Below, in pieces: positions 1 to 8,173 of a stretch of DNA of 64,000 bases; position 1 is the stretch's first letter; each line of letters opens with the position of its first letter. Origin of the DNA: Nocardia transvalensis. Its GTDB lineage: Bacteria > Actinomycetota > Actinomycetes > Mycobacteriales > Mycobacteriaceae. The notes below the pieces were generated by a model, which saw nothing but the letters and a program-made list of their open reading frames with translations, searched no databases and was not told where the DNA came from. The stretch covers positions 682,001 to 746,000 of the forward strand of contig NZ_JADLQQ010000002.1 of the NCBI RefSeq assembly GCF_015477765.1, given 5' to 3'. Both the position numbers and the translations under genes were made by a program.

Positions 1-1
1 G

Positions 2-796
2 AGTGCGGTCATGCGTGCCAACGAGCGCGTGCGGCGCACCGATGCCGAGATCGATGCGGGACTACTGCGGATCTGGCAGGTGATGGCCGACTGCGTGCGC
101 CGCGGCTGCGAACGCGACGGCGTCCTGCCCGGCGGGCTGTTCGTGCCTCGTCGCGCGAAAACCCTGTACGACAAGCTGATTGCGGAAAAGGCGGGCGATC
201 CGCTGGCCGCCATGGATTGGGTCAGCCTGTACGCGATGGCGGTCAACGAGGAGAACGCCGCCGGCGGCCGGGTCGTCACCGCCCCCACCAACGGTGCCGC
301 CGGCATCGTTCCCGCCGTCCTGCACTACTACCGCCGGTTCGTTCCCGGCGCCGACGACGCGGGCACCGTCCGGTTCCTGCTCACCGCGGGCGCGATCGGC
401 GTGGTGCTCAAGGAGACCGGTTCGATCTCCGGCGCCGAGGTCGGCTGCCAGGGTGAGGTCGGCTCGGCATCCGCCATGGCGGCCGCGGGACTCACCGAGG
501 TCCTCGGCGGCAGCCCCGAACAGGTGGAGAACGCCGCCGAGATCGGACTCGAACACCACCTCGGACTCACCTGTGACCCGATCGGCGGCCTGGTGCAGAT
601 CCCGTGCATCGAACGCAACGCCGTGGCGGCCGTCCAGGCAATCAACGCCGCCCGAATAGCCCTGCGCGGCAACGGTGTCCACGTGGTCTCCCTCGACAAG
701 GCGATCAAGACCATGCGCGCAACCGGTGCCGACATGAGCGACAAATACAAGGAAACCAGCCGCGGCGGCCTCGCCGTCAACGTCATCGAGTGCTGA
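2..796 (+). CDS. sdaA: L-serine dehydratase, C-terminal part (partial)
   Basis: Iron-sulfur L-serine ammonia-lyase, which deaminates serine to pyruvate and ammonia in the cytosol. The reading frame is open to the left edge, so the N-terminal beta domain and start lie outside the window; the visible part is the catalytic alpha domain. Three cysteines expected to hold the 4Fe-4S cluster are visible, in GCQGEVGSA and in the two-cysteine stretch [13 protein letters not shown]. The APTNGAAG motif is also typical of the family, and the frame ends with the usual short C-terminus after SRGGLAVNV. It is convergent with the TAXI-protein gene, 25 bases away. The family assignment is secure; only the missing start is uncertain. 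Confidence 0.95.
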   Translation, partial: SAVMRANERVRRTDAEIDAGLLRIWQVMADCVRRGCERDGVLPGGLFVPRRAKTLYDKLIAEKAGDPLAAMDWVSLYAMAVNEENAAGGRVVTAPTNGAAGIVPAVLHYYRRFVPGADDAGTVRFLLTAGAIGVVLKETGSISGAEVGCQGEVGSASAMAAAGLTEVLGGSPEQVENAAEIGLEHHLGLTCDPIGGLVQIPCIERNAVAAVQAINAARIALRGNGVHVVSLDKAIKTMRATGADMSDKYKETSRGGLAVNVIEC

Positions 797-821
797 GACC
801 GCGGCCCGCGAAGGGCGGGCC

Positions 822-1811
822 CTACGACAGCGCCTGCTGGGAGCCCCGGTGCAGCGGGACGGGCTCGGTGTTCTTCGCGGTCTCGCGGGATATGCCCTTG
901 GCGGCCGAATTCGCCTGCTCCAGTTGGGTTTTGCGGTCGAAGAGGACCTTGGTCAGGACGCAGGCCAGGTTGGCGTCGATATCGTCGCGGACCAGCAGGA
1001 CATTGGGAACGACGACGGTTTGCACGTCGGCGGGCTGGCCGTAGGTCGCGGCCGGGATGGGGGAGAGCTCATAGACCGTGCTGATATCGCGCAGGCCCGG
1101 CAGGGCGGCGGAGATGTCCAGCAGGCGGACCCGGTCGCGGGCCGAGGTGAACAGGTCGGTGATGCCGGGGGTGGGCAGGCCGCCGGAGAAGAACATGGCG
1201 TCGATCGAGCCGTCCTTCATGCCGTCGACTGTTTTGGTGAGGTCCAGACGCTGCGCCGAGATGTCGCGGTCCGGGTCGAGCCCGGCGGCCCGCAGCACGC
1301 GCTGCGCGATCACCTCGGTGCCGGACTTCGGCGAACCGGTGGAGACGCGCTTACCGCGCAGGTCGGCGAGCGAGCCGATGTTGGCTCCGTTGCGCACGAC
1401 CACCTGCGTGTAGTTCGGGTAGAGCCGCGAAAGGGCCTGCACCGGCTGCTTTTTGCCGTCGAAGCTCTCCTTGCCGAGCACCGCGTCGGCGGCGGTATCG
1501 GCCAAGGAGAACGCCACCTGATAGGTGCCCGCGACCAGCTGCTGGATGTTCTGCACGGACGCACCGGTTTCCGCGGCCGTCGCCTTCACCTTGCCCCCGG
1601 TGGCCTGGGAGATCTGGTCGGCGTAGGAGTTGCCCAGCGCGAAGTAGACACCGGTGGCGTTGCCGGTCGCGATGCCGATCCTGGTGTCCTGCTTCACCTC
1701 ACAGGTCACCGGTCCGGTGGCATCGGAGCTCGGCGCGTCACGGCGGCCACCGCAACCGGCGATCAGCCCGGCTGTCACGACGACGGCGCACACCAGTGCG
1801 GCTGTTCTCAT
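822..1811 (-). CDS. TAXI-family TRAP transporter solute-binding lipoprotein
   Basis: Extracytoplasmic binding protein of a TRAP transporter of the TAXI type, 329 residues. The N-terminus is a lipoprotein signal with a lipobox ending LIAGC, so Cys20 should be lipidated and anchored to the outer face of the membrane. The mature part begins with IGIATGNATGVYFALG, typical of TAXI proteins, followed by the SLADLRGKRVSTGSPKSGTE region. The ATG at 1811 was chosen because it starts the signal peptide and overlaps the permease stop as ATGA, so the two genes should be translationally coupled. TAXI proteins bind small organic acids or glutamate-like ligands; the ligand here cannot be read from sequence. 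Confidence 0.93.
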   Translation of the reverse strand: MRTAALVCAVVVTAGLIAGCGGRRDAPSSDATGPVTCEVKQDTRIGIATGNATGVYFALGNSYADQISQATGGKVKATAAETGASVQNIQQLVAGTYQVAFSLADTAADAVLGKESFDGKKQPVQALSRLYPNYTQVVVRNGANIGSLADLRGKRVSTGSPKSGTEVIAQRVLRAAGLDPDRDISAQRLDLTKTVDGMKDGSIDAMFFSGGLPTPGITDLFTSARDRVRLLDISAALPGLRDISTVYELSPIPAATYGQPADVQTVVVPNVLLVRDDIDANLACVLTKVLFDRKTQLEQANSAAKGISRETAKNTEPVPLHRGSQQALS

Positions 1812-3913
1812 GCGGTTCTCCTTCGATCGAGCAGGCCGATTCCGACGGCCGCGACCACCGCGGCCGAGCCCACCAGCAGCGACATCGGTTCCAGATACAG
1901 CAGCGCCAGCCCGCCCACCGCCGCGAGCACCCGGCCGGGCAGTCGGATCGGGCCGACACCCAGCAGCCAGCCGCCGGTCGCGACGGCCAGCGCCGCCACC
2001 GCCACACAGGACACCGCGGTCGTCCACAACACGCCCAGGACCGGGCCGCGGCCGAGCAACTGCTCGCCAGGGCCGCTGAGCACGAACACCAGCGGCACCA
2101 GGAAGGCGGGCAGCGCATATTTCAGCGCCTGCCACATCGTCGGCACCGTGCGGGCGCCGGTGATCGCGGCCGCGCCGACCGCGGCCAGCGCGGTCGGCGG
2201 TGTCACCTCCGAGAGCACCGAGTAGTAGAAGACGAACATCGCCGCGGCGGGTGCGGGCACGTCCAGGGCGAGCAGGGCGGGGCCGATGATCGCCCAGCCG
2301 ATGATGAACGACGCGGTGACCGGAACCGCGAGCCCCAGCAGCGACAGCGCGATCGCCGCGAAAACGACTGTGCACGCCAGTATTACGGTGTGGTTGTCCG
2401 ACAGTGCGCTCGCCCCGCGCACCAGCAGCGCCGCCACCTGCGCGCCGAGCCCGGTCTTGGTGGTGGTCGCGGTGATCACTCCGGCGGCGGTGCACACCGC
2501 GACCACCGGCAGTGCCGAGCGCACGCCGCTGCCCAGCGCCTGGAACAGCCGGCGCGGCGACAGCGCGGCCGCGCGGGTCCGACGGTCGAAGAAGGTCAGC
2601 ACGAACGCCAACGCGGTCGCATAGACGACGGCCTTGGTGGCCGACACCCCGATCAGCAACAGCACCACGATCGCGATGAGCGAGGAGAAGTGATAGCCGA
2701 ACCGGCCGAGCAGCCGCCACATCGACGGCCCGGCGATCTCGACCGGTCGCGTGCCGAAGCGCCGCGCGTCGATCTCCACGGCGAGCAGGATCCCGAGGTA
2801 GTAGAGCAGCGTCGGAATCAGCGCCCAGCCCAGCACCGTCACATACGACACCTCGAGGTATTCGGCGACGATGAAGGCGGCCACGCCGAGCGTGGGCGGC
2901 GACAGAATCGCGCCGACACCCGCCGCGGCGAGCATGCCGCCCGCCTGTTCGGGCGGATATCCGGCGCGCCGCAGAATCGGCCAGGTCACCGCGCCGACGC
3001 TCACCGCGGTGGCGGTGCCCGAACCGGAGACCGTGCCGAGCAGAAAGCCCGAGGCCACCGTGGTCCGCCCGGCCGCGCTGCGCGACCGCCGGAACACCGA
3101 CACCGACAGGTCGACGAAAAACTGTGCCGCGCCGGAGAATTCGAGCACCGCGCCGTAGAGGGTGAACAGCACGATATAGCTGGCGGCGACATCGAGTGGA
3201 GTGCCGTAGAACCCGCTACCGGAGTTGTAGAGCGCATCGACGATCTGCCCGAAGTCCAGGCCCGCGTGCGCCACGCTCCACTGCTGCGGCAGCAGCCCGC
3301 CGTAGTAGCCGTAGGCCAGAAAGACCAAACACACCACCGGAAGCACCCAGCCGGTGGTGCGCCGGCATGCCTCCAGCACCAGCACGAGCAGCACCGCGCC
3401 CATGGTGACGTCGACCGGATCCAGCAGCCCCTGCCGATTCAGGAAGGCGTCGTATCCGCCTGCGCCCGAACCGATCTGCCACGGCAGCACCGGATACAGG
3501 CAGACCGCCACGGCCAGCGCCGCCAATCCCCAGTCCACGATTGCGGGTCGGTCCGCCGCGCGATCGAGCCACCGCACCCCGGATCGGTAGGCGAGAAAGA
3601 CCAGCGGCAGTGTCCCGGCGAGGAAGACCACCAGGTAGTACTGGCTGCCCTGCGGCAACGGCCGGAACACCTGCCACAGCGCCAGCAGCGCCACCGCGAA
3701 CGACGCCGTCGCGACCACCCGCTCGGGCCAACCGCTCAGCAGGCGTGCGGGCCGCTCCTCGTCGTCGACCTCCACGGCCGCGATCCGCGCATCGCCGGGC
3801 ACCGCGATCGTCGGCTCATCCGCTGAATCCCCCGGTGCGACTGTGCCATTGGCCTCCGGAACCGCCGACCCGCCCCGCGGCACGGCGGCTACCCGTTCGT
3901 CATCCGGCGCCAC
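1808..3913 (-). CDS. TRAP transporter fused permease subunit
   Basis: Membrane permease of the TAXI-type TRAP importer, with the small 4-TM and large 12-TM subunits fused, as is normal for TAXI systems. It uses an ion gradient to import the solute delivered by the downstream lipoprotein. Many hydrophobic segments are visible, and the glycine/serine-rich GTVSGSGTATAVSVG region is typical of the DctM-like part. The frame is open upstream to 4084, overlapping the next gene. The GTG at 3913 is preferred because AAAGGG lies six bases upstream; it gives 701 residues with a roughly 60-residue hydrophilic, low-complexity N-terminal extension. The start is the least certain point. Confidence 0.9.
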   Translation of the reverse strand: MAPDDERVAAVPRGGSAVPEANGTVAPGDSADEPTIAVPGDARIAAVEVDDEERPARLLSGWPERVVATASFAVALLALWQVFRPLPQGSQYYLVVFLAGTLPLVFLAYRSGVRWLDRAADRPAIVDWGLAALAVAVCLYPVLPWQIGSGAGGYDAFLNRQGLLDPVDVTMGAVLLVLVLEACRRTTGWVLPVVCLVFLAYGYYGGLLPQQWSVAHAGLDFGQIVDALYNSGSGFYGTPLDVAASYIVLFTLYGAVLEFSGAAQFFVDLSVSVFRRSRSAAGRTTVASGFLLGTVSGSGTATAVSVGAVTWPILRRAGYPPEQAGGMLAAAGVGAILSPPTLGVAAFIVAEYLEVSYVTVLGWALIPTLLYYLGILLAVEIDARRFGTRPVEIAGPSMWRLLGRFGYHFSSLIAIVVLLLIGVSATKAVVYATALAFVLTFFDRRTRAAALSPRRLFQALGSGVRSALPVVAVCTAAGVITATTTKTGLGAQVAALLVRGASALSDNHTVILACTVVFAAIALSLLGLAVPVTASFIIGWAIIGPALLALDVPAPAAAMFVFYYSVLSEVTPPTALAAVGAAAITGARTVPTMWQALKYALPAFLVPLVFVLSGPGEQLLGRGPVLGVLWTTAVSCVAVAALAVATGGWLLGVGPIRLPGRVLAAVGGLALLYLEPMSLLVGSAAVVAAVGIGLLDRRRTA

Positions 3914-4031
3914 ATCTTGCCCTTTCCCTCGGCCACCCGGCGTCGACCTACCGCCGTCGGTGCCCGATATGGGCGAAACAATAGCAACGCCACCGCTGCC
4001 CTCGGAGCCGTTCGGCAACGATTCCTGCGGC

Positions 4032-5078
4032 TCAATACGCGACGAAGATCCTGCGGGACGGGCCGTCCACCCGGATGCGGCCACCGTAGGGGATGACCAG
4101 TTGGGGGTCGGTATGGCCGAAGTCGAGGTCGAAGACGGCCATGGTGTCGGGGGCGTACTCGGCGAGGGCTCGGAGGACGGCGGCGCGCTGGTCGTTTCGG
4201 TAGGCGGCCTGTTCGTCCGGAGTGGTGTGGCGGTTCAGGGACCAGGTTTTGGGCTTGGCGAACAGCACGGCGGGGAATTGGGCCAGCAGGCCGCGCTCGC
4301 CCATATTGCGCAGGATGCGGTAGACCTCGGTGGCCGAGGGCAGCTCTTCGGAGGTCTCCAGGAACAGCACGCTTCCGGCGTACTGCGCGGCGGGCCCGAT
4401 CGCACGATCGGCCATGAGCAGCCACGACAGGATCTCGAGGTTGCCGCCCCAACCGGGCCCGGTGACAATGCCGTCGGCGTTGTGCCAGGCCCAGGGCTCG
4501 CAGGGCCGCATGACGGGTTCGGAGGTGAAGGTGTCCGGATCTGTCCAGTCACGATCGATGTCGCCGTAGGACTGCGCGGGGCGCAACTCGTACTCACCGG
4601 AGGTGAACAGGGCGGCTCGCAGTGAATCGGCCGTCATCGGATGCATCGTGCCCGGTCTGCCGAATTGCGCCATCACGGTGGCACCGTGATATCCGACGAT
4701 GCCCAGGCTGTCCAGGTAGGCCAGCAGGTTCGTTTTGTCGCTGTATCCGAAGAACGGTTTGGGGTTGGCGGACAGCAGCTCCGGGTCCAGATGGGGGAGC
4801 ACGGCGATCTGGTCGTCCCCGCCGATGCTGGCGATCACCGCGGCGATCGACGGGTCGGCGAAGGCGGCGTGGATATCGGCGGCGCGCTCGGCGGGAGTGC
4901 AGCCCATCCGGCGGGTCGTCGGGTACTCCACCGGCTCGAGACCGAAATCCTCACGCAGCCTGCGCAGGCCGAGTTCATAGGGCAGCGGGAAGAGCGCGGG
5001 CAAGCCGCTGGACGGCGACACGATGGCGACACGGTCTCCCGGTCGGGGCTTCTCCGGTGGGTAGGCGGACGCTCGCAT
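4032..5078 (-). CDS. S66 peptidase, LD-carboxypeptidase / MccF-like
   Basis: Serine peptidase of family S66, 348 residues, of the group that contains LD-carboxypeptidases acting on murein peptides and MccF, which cleaves microcin C-type nucleotide-peptides. The nucleophile Ser is visible in FGYSDKTN, the Glu in LFLETSEE and the His in DFGHTDPQ, the Ser-Glu-His order of the family. There is no signal peptide, so it acts in the cytosol in murein recycling or detoxification. The LETSEE surroundings and overall pattern are closer to MccF-type proteins than to E. coli LdcA, but substrate cannot be decided. It lies upstream of the TRAP genes in the same orientation with a gap of about 118 bases. 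Confidence 0.9.
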   Translation of the reverse strand: MRASAYPPEKPRPGDRVAIVSPSSGLPALFPLPYELGLRRLREDFGLEPVEYPTTRRMGCTPAERAADIHAAFADPSIAAVIASIGGDDQIAVLPHLDPELLSANPKPFFGYSDKTNLLAYLDSLGIVGYHGATVMAQFGRPGTMHPMTADSLRAALFTSGEYELRPAQSYGDIDRDWTDPDTFTSEPVMRPCEPWAWHNADGIVTGPGWGGNLEILSWLLMADRAIGPAAQYAGSVLFLETSEELPSATEVYRILRNMGERGLLAQFPAVLFAKPKTWSLNRHTTPDEQAAYRNDQRAAVLRALAEYAPDTMAVFDLDFGHTDPQLVIPYGGRIRVDGPSRRIFVAY

Positions 5079-5119
5079 GGCACGAACCTAGCTCGCGAAA
5101 GCCGATGCGCGTCAAACGG

Positions 5120-5995
5120 TTATGCGCCGGTTCGGAATGCGGCCGGTGTCGTTCCGGTGCGCTGGCGGAAGAATCGGTTGAACGCGGTCGGGTCGGGGAG
5201 GCCGACGCGGGCGCCGATGGCCGCGGCCGGCAGGTCGGTGTGCACGAGCAGTCTCTTGGCCTCGAGCAGGACGCGGTCGTCGATGTAGGTTTTGGCGCCG
5301 TGGCCGGTGGCGGCCAGGGCCGCGCGGGTGAGGGTACGGGTGCTGTAGCCCAATTCGCGGGCATAGTCGGCGACGCGATGTGTGTGCATGTAGTTCTGTT
5401 CCACCGCTCGACGGAAGCGGTGGAAGGCATCCCCACCTGCTCGAACCGGGTGGTCGACGTCCTGCAGGTGCGCCAGGCGCAGCACGATCGTGGTCAGTAG
5501 GTGGCGTGCCAGCTCGACGCGCACGGCGTCCGGCAGCGCGGTCTTGCGCTGGTATTCGGCGCGCAGCAGGTCCGATGTCGCGTGCAGCGCGAGGCGGTCC
5601 GACGAGGCCGGGCGCACCGGGCGCTGATGGATCGGTTCGTCGGCCAGCGCAGCGGCCACGGTCGCGGTGTCCAGGTAACTGGCGGAGAAGTACAGGATCA
5701 GACCGTCGGCCCGGTACAGGTCGGGGGTGAACTGGTGGACCTGGCCGGGGCGCACCCACAGCCAGTCGTCGGGGCCGAGAGTGTGGTCGACGACGTCGAC
5801 GATGTGCCGCAATCGGCCCGATCGCACGGTGATCAAGGTGTGGAAGGTCAGCCGGGCCGGCTCGAACGGGTTCACCCCGTGATTGCGCGCCCGGATCGGC
5901 AGTTCGGCGAAATCGCAGACCTCGATACCGGCGGGCGTGCCGAGCACCGGCCGGAACGAGACATCAGGGATGCGCCGTTGTCCGTTTTTGTCCAT
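5120..5995 (-). CDS. AraC-family transcriptional regulator
   Basis: DNA-binding regulator of 291 residues. The N-terminal half is a cupin-like AraC sensor domain (DDWLWVRPGQVHQF is the usual histidine-bearing strand). The C-terminal ~100 residues carry two helix-turn-helix motifs: VADYARELGYSTRTLTRA, then IGARVGLPDPTAFNRFFRQ, ending with the standard GTTPAAFR. It is divergent from the Rieske/amidohydrolase operon across about 120 bases, so it is most likely the activator of that operon and possibly of itself. The effector is unknown; by position it would be the substrate or a product of the amidohydrolase pathway. Confidence 0.92.
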   Translation of the reverse strand: MDKNGQRRIPDVSFRPVLGTPAGIEVCDFAELPIRARNHGVNPFEPARLTFHTLITVRSGRLRHIVDVVDHTLGPDDWLWVRPGQVHQFTPDLYRADGLILYFSASYLDTATVAAALADEPIHQRPVRPASSDRLALHATSDLLRAEYQRKTALPDAVRVELARHLLTTIVLRLAHLQDVDHPVRAGGDAFHRFRRAVEQNYMHTHRVADYARELGYSTRTLTRAALAATGHGAKTYIDDRVLLEAKRLLVHTDLPAAAIGARVGLPDPTAFNRFFRQRTGTTPAAFRTGA

Positions 5996-6061
5996 AGCCT
6001 GTCACCAGAGTAACCACGCAAAGGACCCCTCAGCTAATAGTCTGAAATCAACAAATCCGCG

Positions 6062-6071
6062 GGACATGTCC
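6062..6071. promoter_or_regulatory. 10-bp palindrome in the araC/Rieske intergenic region
   Basis: GGACATGTCC is a perfect palindrome in the short region between the AraC regulator and the Rieske operon. It could be a protein-binding site, but AraC proteins usually bind direct rather than inverted repeats, so the role is only suggested by position. Confidence 0.25.
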
Positions 6072-6104
6072 ACCACGGCGCATCTTGATGCATTATCCGA
6101 CAAT

Positions 6105-6110
6105 AAGGAG
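6105..6110 (+). promoter_or_regulatory. Ribosome binding site deciding the Rieske start
   Basis: AAGGAG lies six bases before the GTG at 6117. An in-frame ATG at 6066 has no comparable site and sits inside a palindrome, so the GTG is the better start. Confidence 0.75.
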
Positions 6111-6116
6111 CAAACA

Positions 6117-6497
6117 GTGACTGCTCTCGGTGGGACCGCAATTGTGGTCGGCAGGACCGAAGACATCCCTGAACTGGGCAGGCTGGTGGTCGACGTGGGG
6201 GATCGCACGATCGGCATCTTCCGCGTGCAGGGCCGGCTCTACGCCTACGACAACACGTGTGCTCATCAAGGCGGGCCGGTCTGTCAGGGCAGGATTCTGC
6301 CGAAGGTGCGCGAGAACCTCGATGCGGACAAGCGGGCGCACGGGATGGTCTACGACCGTTCGGAAATGCACATCGTCTGCCCGTGGCACGGCGCCGAATA
6401 CGTCATCACCACCGGCGTGCACGCCGCGGCGCCCGATCTCCGGCTGAATCCGGTCGATGTCGAGGAACGAGGCGGTGAGATCTATGTCGTCGTCTAG
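6117..6497 (+). CDS. Rieske [2Fe-2S] domain protein
   Basis: Small 126-residue Rieske ferredoxin-like protein. The cluster ligands are visible as Cys48-x-His50 (NTCAHQGG) and Cys88-x-x-His91 (CPWHGAEY). The spacing between the two ligand pairs, 37 residues, is about twice that of common Rieske ferredoxins; the insert is charged and contains [13 protein letters not shown]. The protein has no signal peptide or membrane segment, so it is soluble, and would pass electrons to an oxygenase or regulate one. It is the first gene of an operon with the small protein and amidohydrolase behind it, presumably under the divergent AraC regulator. No oxygenase alpha subunit is nearby, so its partner is unknown. 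Confidence 0.88.
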   Translation: MTALGGTAIVVGRTEDIPELGRLVVDVGDRTIGIFRVQGRLYAYDNTCAHQGGPVCQGRILPKVRENLDADKRAHGMVYDRSEMHIVCPWHGAEYVITTGVHAAAPDLRLNPVDVEERGGEIYVVV

Positions 6498-6822
6498 TCC
6501 GGCAACCGCTTCCGAAGCGGAGATCTCCAGCACCGAACTGCTCGAGGTGACCGCCCGGCTGCGCGAGTGCGTGGAGCGGCTGCGCGAGGGCGAACCGACG
6601 GATCTGACGTCCACGGCGCTGTCGGGGCTGGTCGCCGACACCGCCCGCCTGTACACCGCCGCCTGCGCGGCCGCCGGGCGTCCGGTGGACGTCGATCCCG
6701 GTCCGATGTCGGCGACCGACGCGGTGATGCTGATTTCGGCGCTGATGCGGGCGCAGAACCTCAACACCTTCGACCTGGCGCTGTGGATGTCCCACGTCGA
6801 CCGCACGAAAGGACTGTCATGA
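6484..6822 (+). CDS. Small conserved hypothetical protein of the amidohydrolase operon
   Basis: I do not recognise this 112-residue protein. It overlaps the end of the Rieske gene by 14 bases and its stop overlaps the amidohydrolase ATG as ATGA, so all three genes should be co-translated. A purine-rich stretch with GAGG precedes the ATG at 6484. The sequence is acidic and mostly helical, with a Ser/Ala-rich start, [19 protein letters not shown], and an alanine-rich middle ending in [18 protein letters not shown]. There is no signal peptide or metal motif. Tight coupling to two catalytic-type proteins suggests a small subunit or assembly partner, an inference from position only. Confidence 0.75.
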   Translation: MSSSSPATASEAEISSTELLEVTARLRECVERLREGEPTDLTSTALSGLVADTARLYTAACAAAGRPVDVDPGPMSATDAVMLISALMRAQNLNTFDLALWMSHVDRTKGLS

Positions 6823-8081
6823 CAACGGCTCCCGAGCGTCCGCGCGTGCGGATCAATCCGGTCCAGGAGTTCAACGTTCATTCCGACACCCGTGCCATCC
6901 TCGCCAACGCCGCACGCGATGTCGACACTTTCGGCCTGCACCACCGCCTGATCGTCGACGTCGATTCCCACCACGAGGAATCCCTGGAATGGTCCGACGT
7001 GCTCGACAATATCGACGACGACGTGCTGCGCGACTACGGCAAAGGTATCGCCGAATCGGTGTCCAACGGCGGCCAGTACGCGCTGACCGGGCATTCGCCG
7101 GGCCTGCGCTTCCAAGAGATCGGCGGGCGTATCCCGCATTCGGCCGAACGCAACGAACCGGTGCCCGGCGGGGCCGAGCACGCATTCACCGTCACCGAAC
7201 GCGCGATCGAGGCACTCGGGCTGGACTATCAGGTGGTGTTTCCCCAGACGATGCTCGACCTGGGGCTGCACCCCAACGAACGCATCGCCACGGCGCTGAT
7301 CATGGCCTACAACAAATGGTTCGTCGCGACCGTGCTCGGCCGGGATCCGCGCATCAAATCCATGCTGTCGCTGCCGATCACCGATCCCGACGCCGCGCTG
7401 GAGACGATCCGCCTCTACCACGACAACCCGAATGTGCTCGGGTTCCTGATCACCAGCCAGCGATTCTTCAGCGTCCACGACAACCAGTACATGCGCGTCT
7501 ACGCCGAACTCGAAAAACTCGGTATGCCACTCGGATTCCACGCCGGCCCGAACTGGGGCGACTCGTGGACGAAGGTCATGAACCGGTTCACCGCCGTCCA
7601 TGCGATGTCGTTCGTCACCTGCAATATGACCCATCTCAGCAACTGGTTGTTCAACGGTATGCCGGAACGGTTTCCGAGGCTGAAGGTGATCTGGATCGAG
7701 AGCGGCCTGGCGTGGATTCCGTTCATGATGCAGCGCCTGGATCACGAGTTCCTGCTGCGCATTTCCGATGCACCGCTGCTGACCAAACGCCCCAGCGAAT
7801 ACATGCGGCAGATGTACTACACCTCCCAGCCCCTCGAGGTCTCCCACCCCGAGGCACTGGCTCAGACCCTGAAGATGATGGACGCCGAGAACACCCTGCT
7901 GTATTCCTCGGATTGGCCGCACTGGGATTTCGATCCCCCGGCCCGGATCATGACCATCGACGGACTGTCGGAGACCGCCCGCAACAATATCCTCGGCCGA
8001 AACGCTCAGCGCCTCTACGGCAAGACCAAGCTGCCCGACCCCGCGCATCTCCAATCAGTGAATGCGACCGGGCAAGGTTAG
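6819..8081 (+). CDS. Amidohydrolase-2 family metal-dependent hydrolase/decarboxylase
   Basis: TIM-barrel protein of 420 residues in the amidohydrolase-2 (ACMSD-like) family, whose members hydrolyse or non-oxidatively decarboxylate aromatic and related carboxylic substrates. Family features visible are DVDSHHEE near residues 47-53 (the strand-1 metal motif, here D-x-H rather than H-x-H), GFHAGP with the strand-5 histidine, and [11 protein letters not shown] with the catalytic aspartate near the C-terminus. The ATG at 6819 overlaps the preceding stop. A long hairpin follows at 8119-8148. Together with the Rieske protein and an AraC activator, a catabolic role for an aromatic or nitrogenous compound is likely; the substrate is not known. 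Confidence 0.9.
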   Translation: MTTAPERPRVRINPVQEFNVHSDTRAILANAARDVDTFGLHHRLIVDVDSHHEESLEWSDVLDNIDDDVLRDYGKGIAESVSNGGQYALTGHSPGLRFQEIGGRIPHSAERNEPVPGGAEHAFTVTERAIEALGLDYQVVFPQTMLDLGLHPNERIATALIMAYNKWFVATVLGRDPRIKSMLSLPITDPDAALETIRLYHDNPNVLGFLITSQRFFSVHDNQYMRVYAELEKLGMPLGFHAGPNWGDSWTKVMNRFTAVHAMSFVTCNMTHLSNWLFNGMPERFPRLKVIWIESGLAWIPFMMQRLDHEFLLRISDAPLLTKRPSEYMRQMYYTSQPLEVSHPEALAQTLKMMDAENTLLYSSDWPHWDFDPPARIMTIDGLSETARNNILGRNAQRLYGKTKLPDPAHLQSVNATGQG

Positions 8082-8118
8082 GCCCCGGCCAGGCCGACTG
8101 GAACTGTCAACGCTGGCG

Positions 8119-8148
8119 AACGGCCCGGAACGAGTGTTCCGGGCCGTT
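8119..8148. terminator. Intrinsic terminator between convergent genes
   Basis: Perfect 13-bp stem (AACGGCCCGGAAC, loop GAGT, then its complement) after the amidohydrolase and before the stop of the convergent S15 peptidase. It can serve both strands. Confidence 0.85.
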
Positions 8149-8173
8149 CACTTCATGCGTTGAGAGCGGGCCG

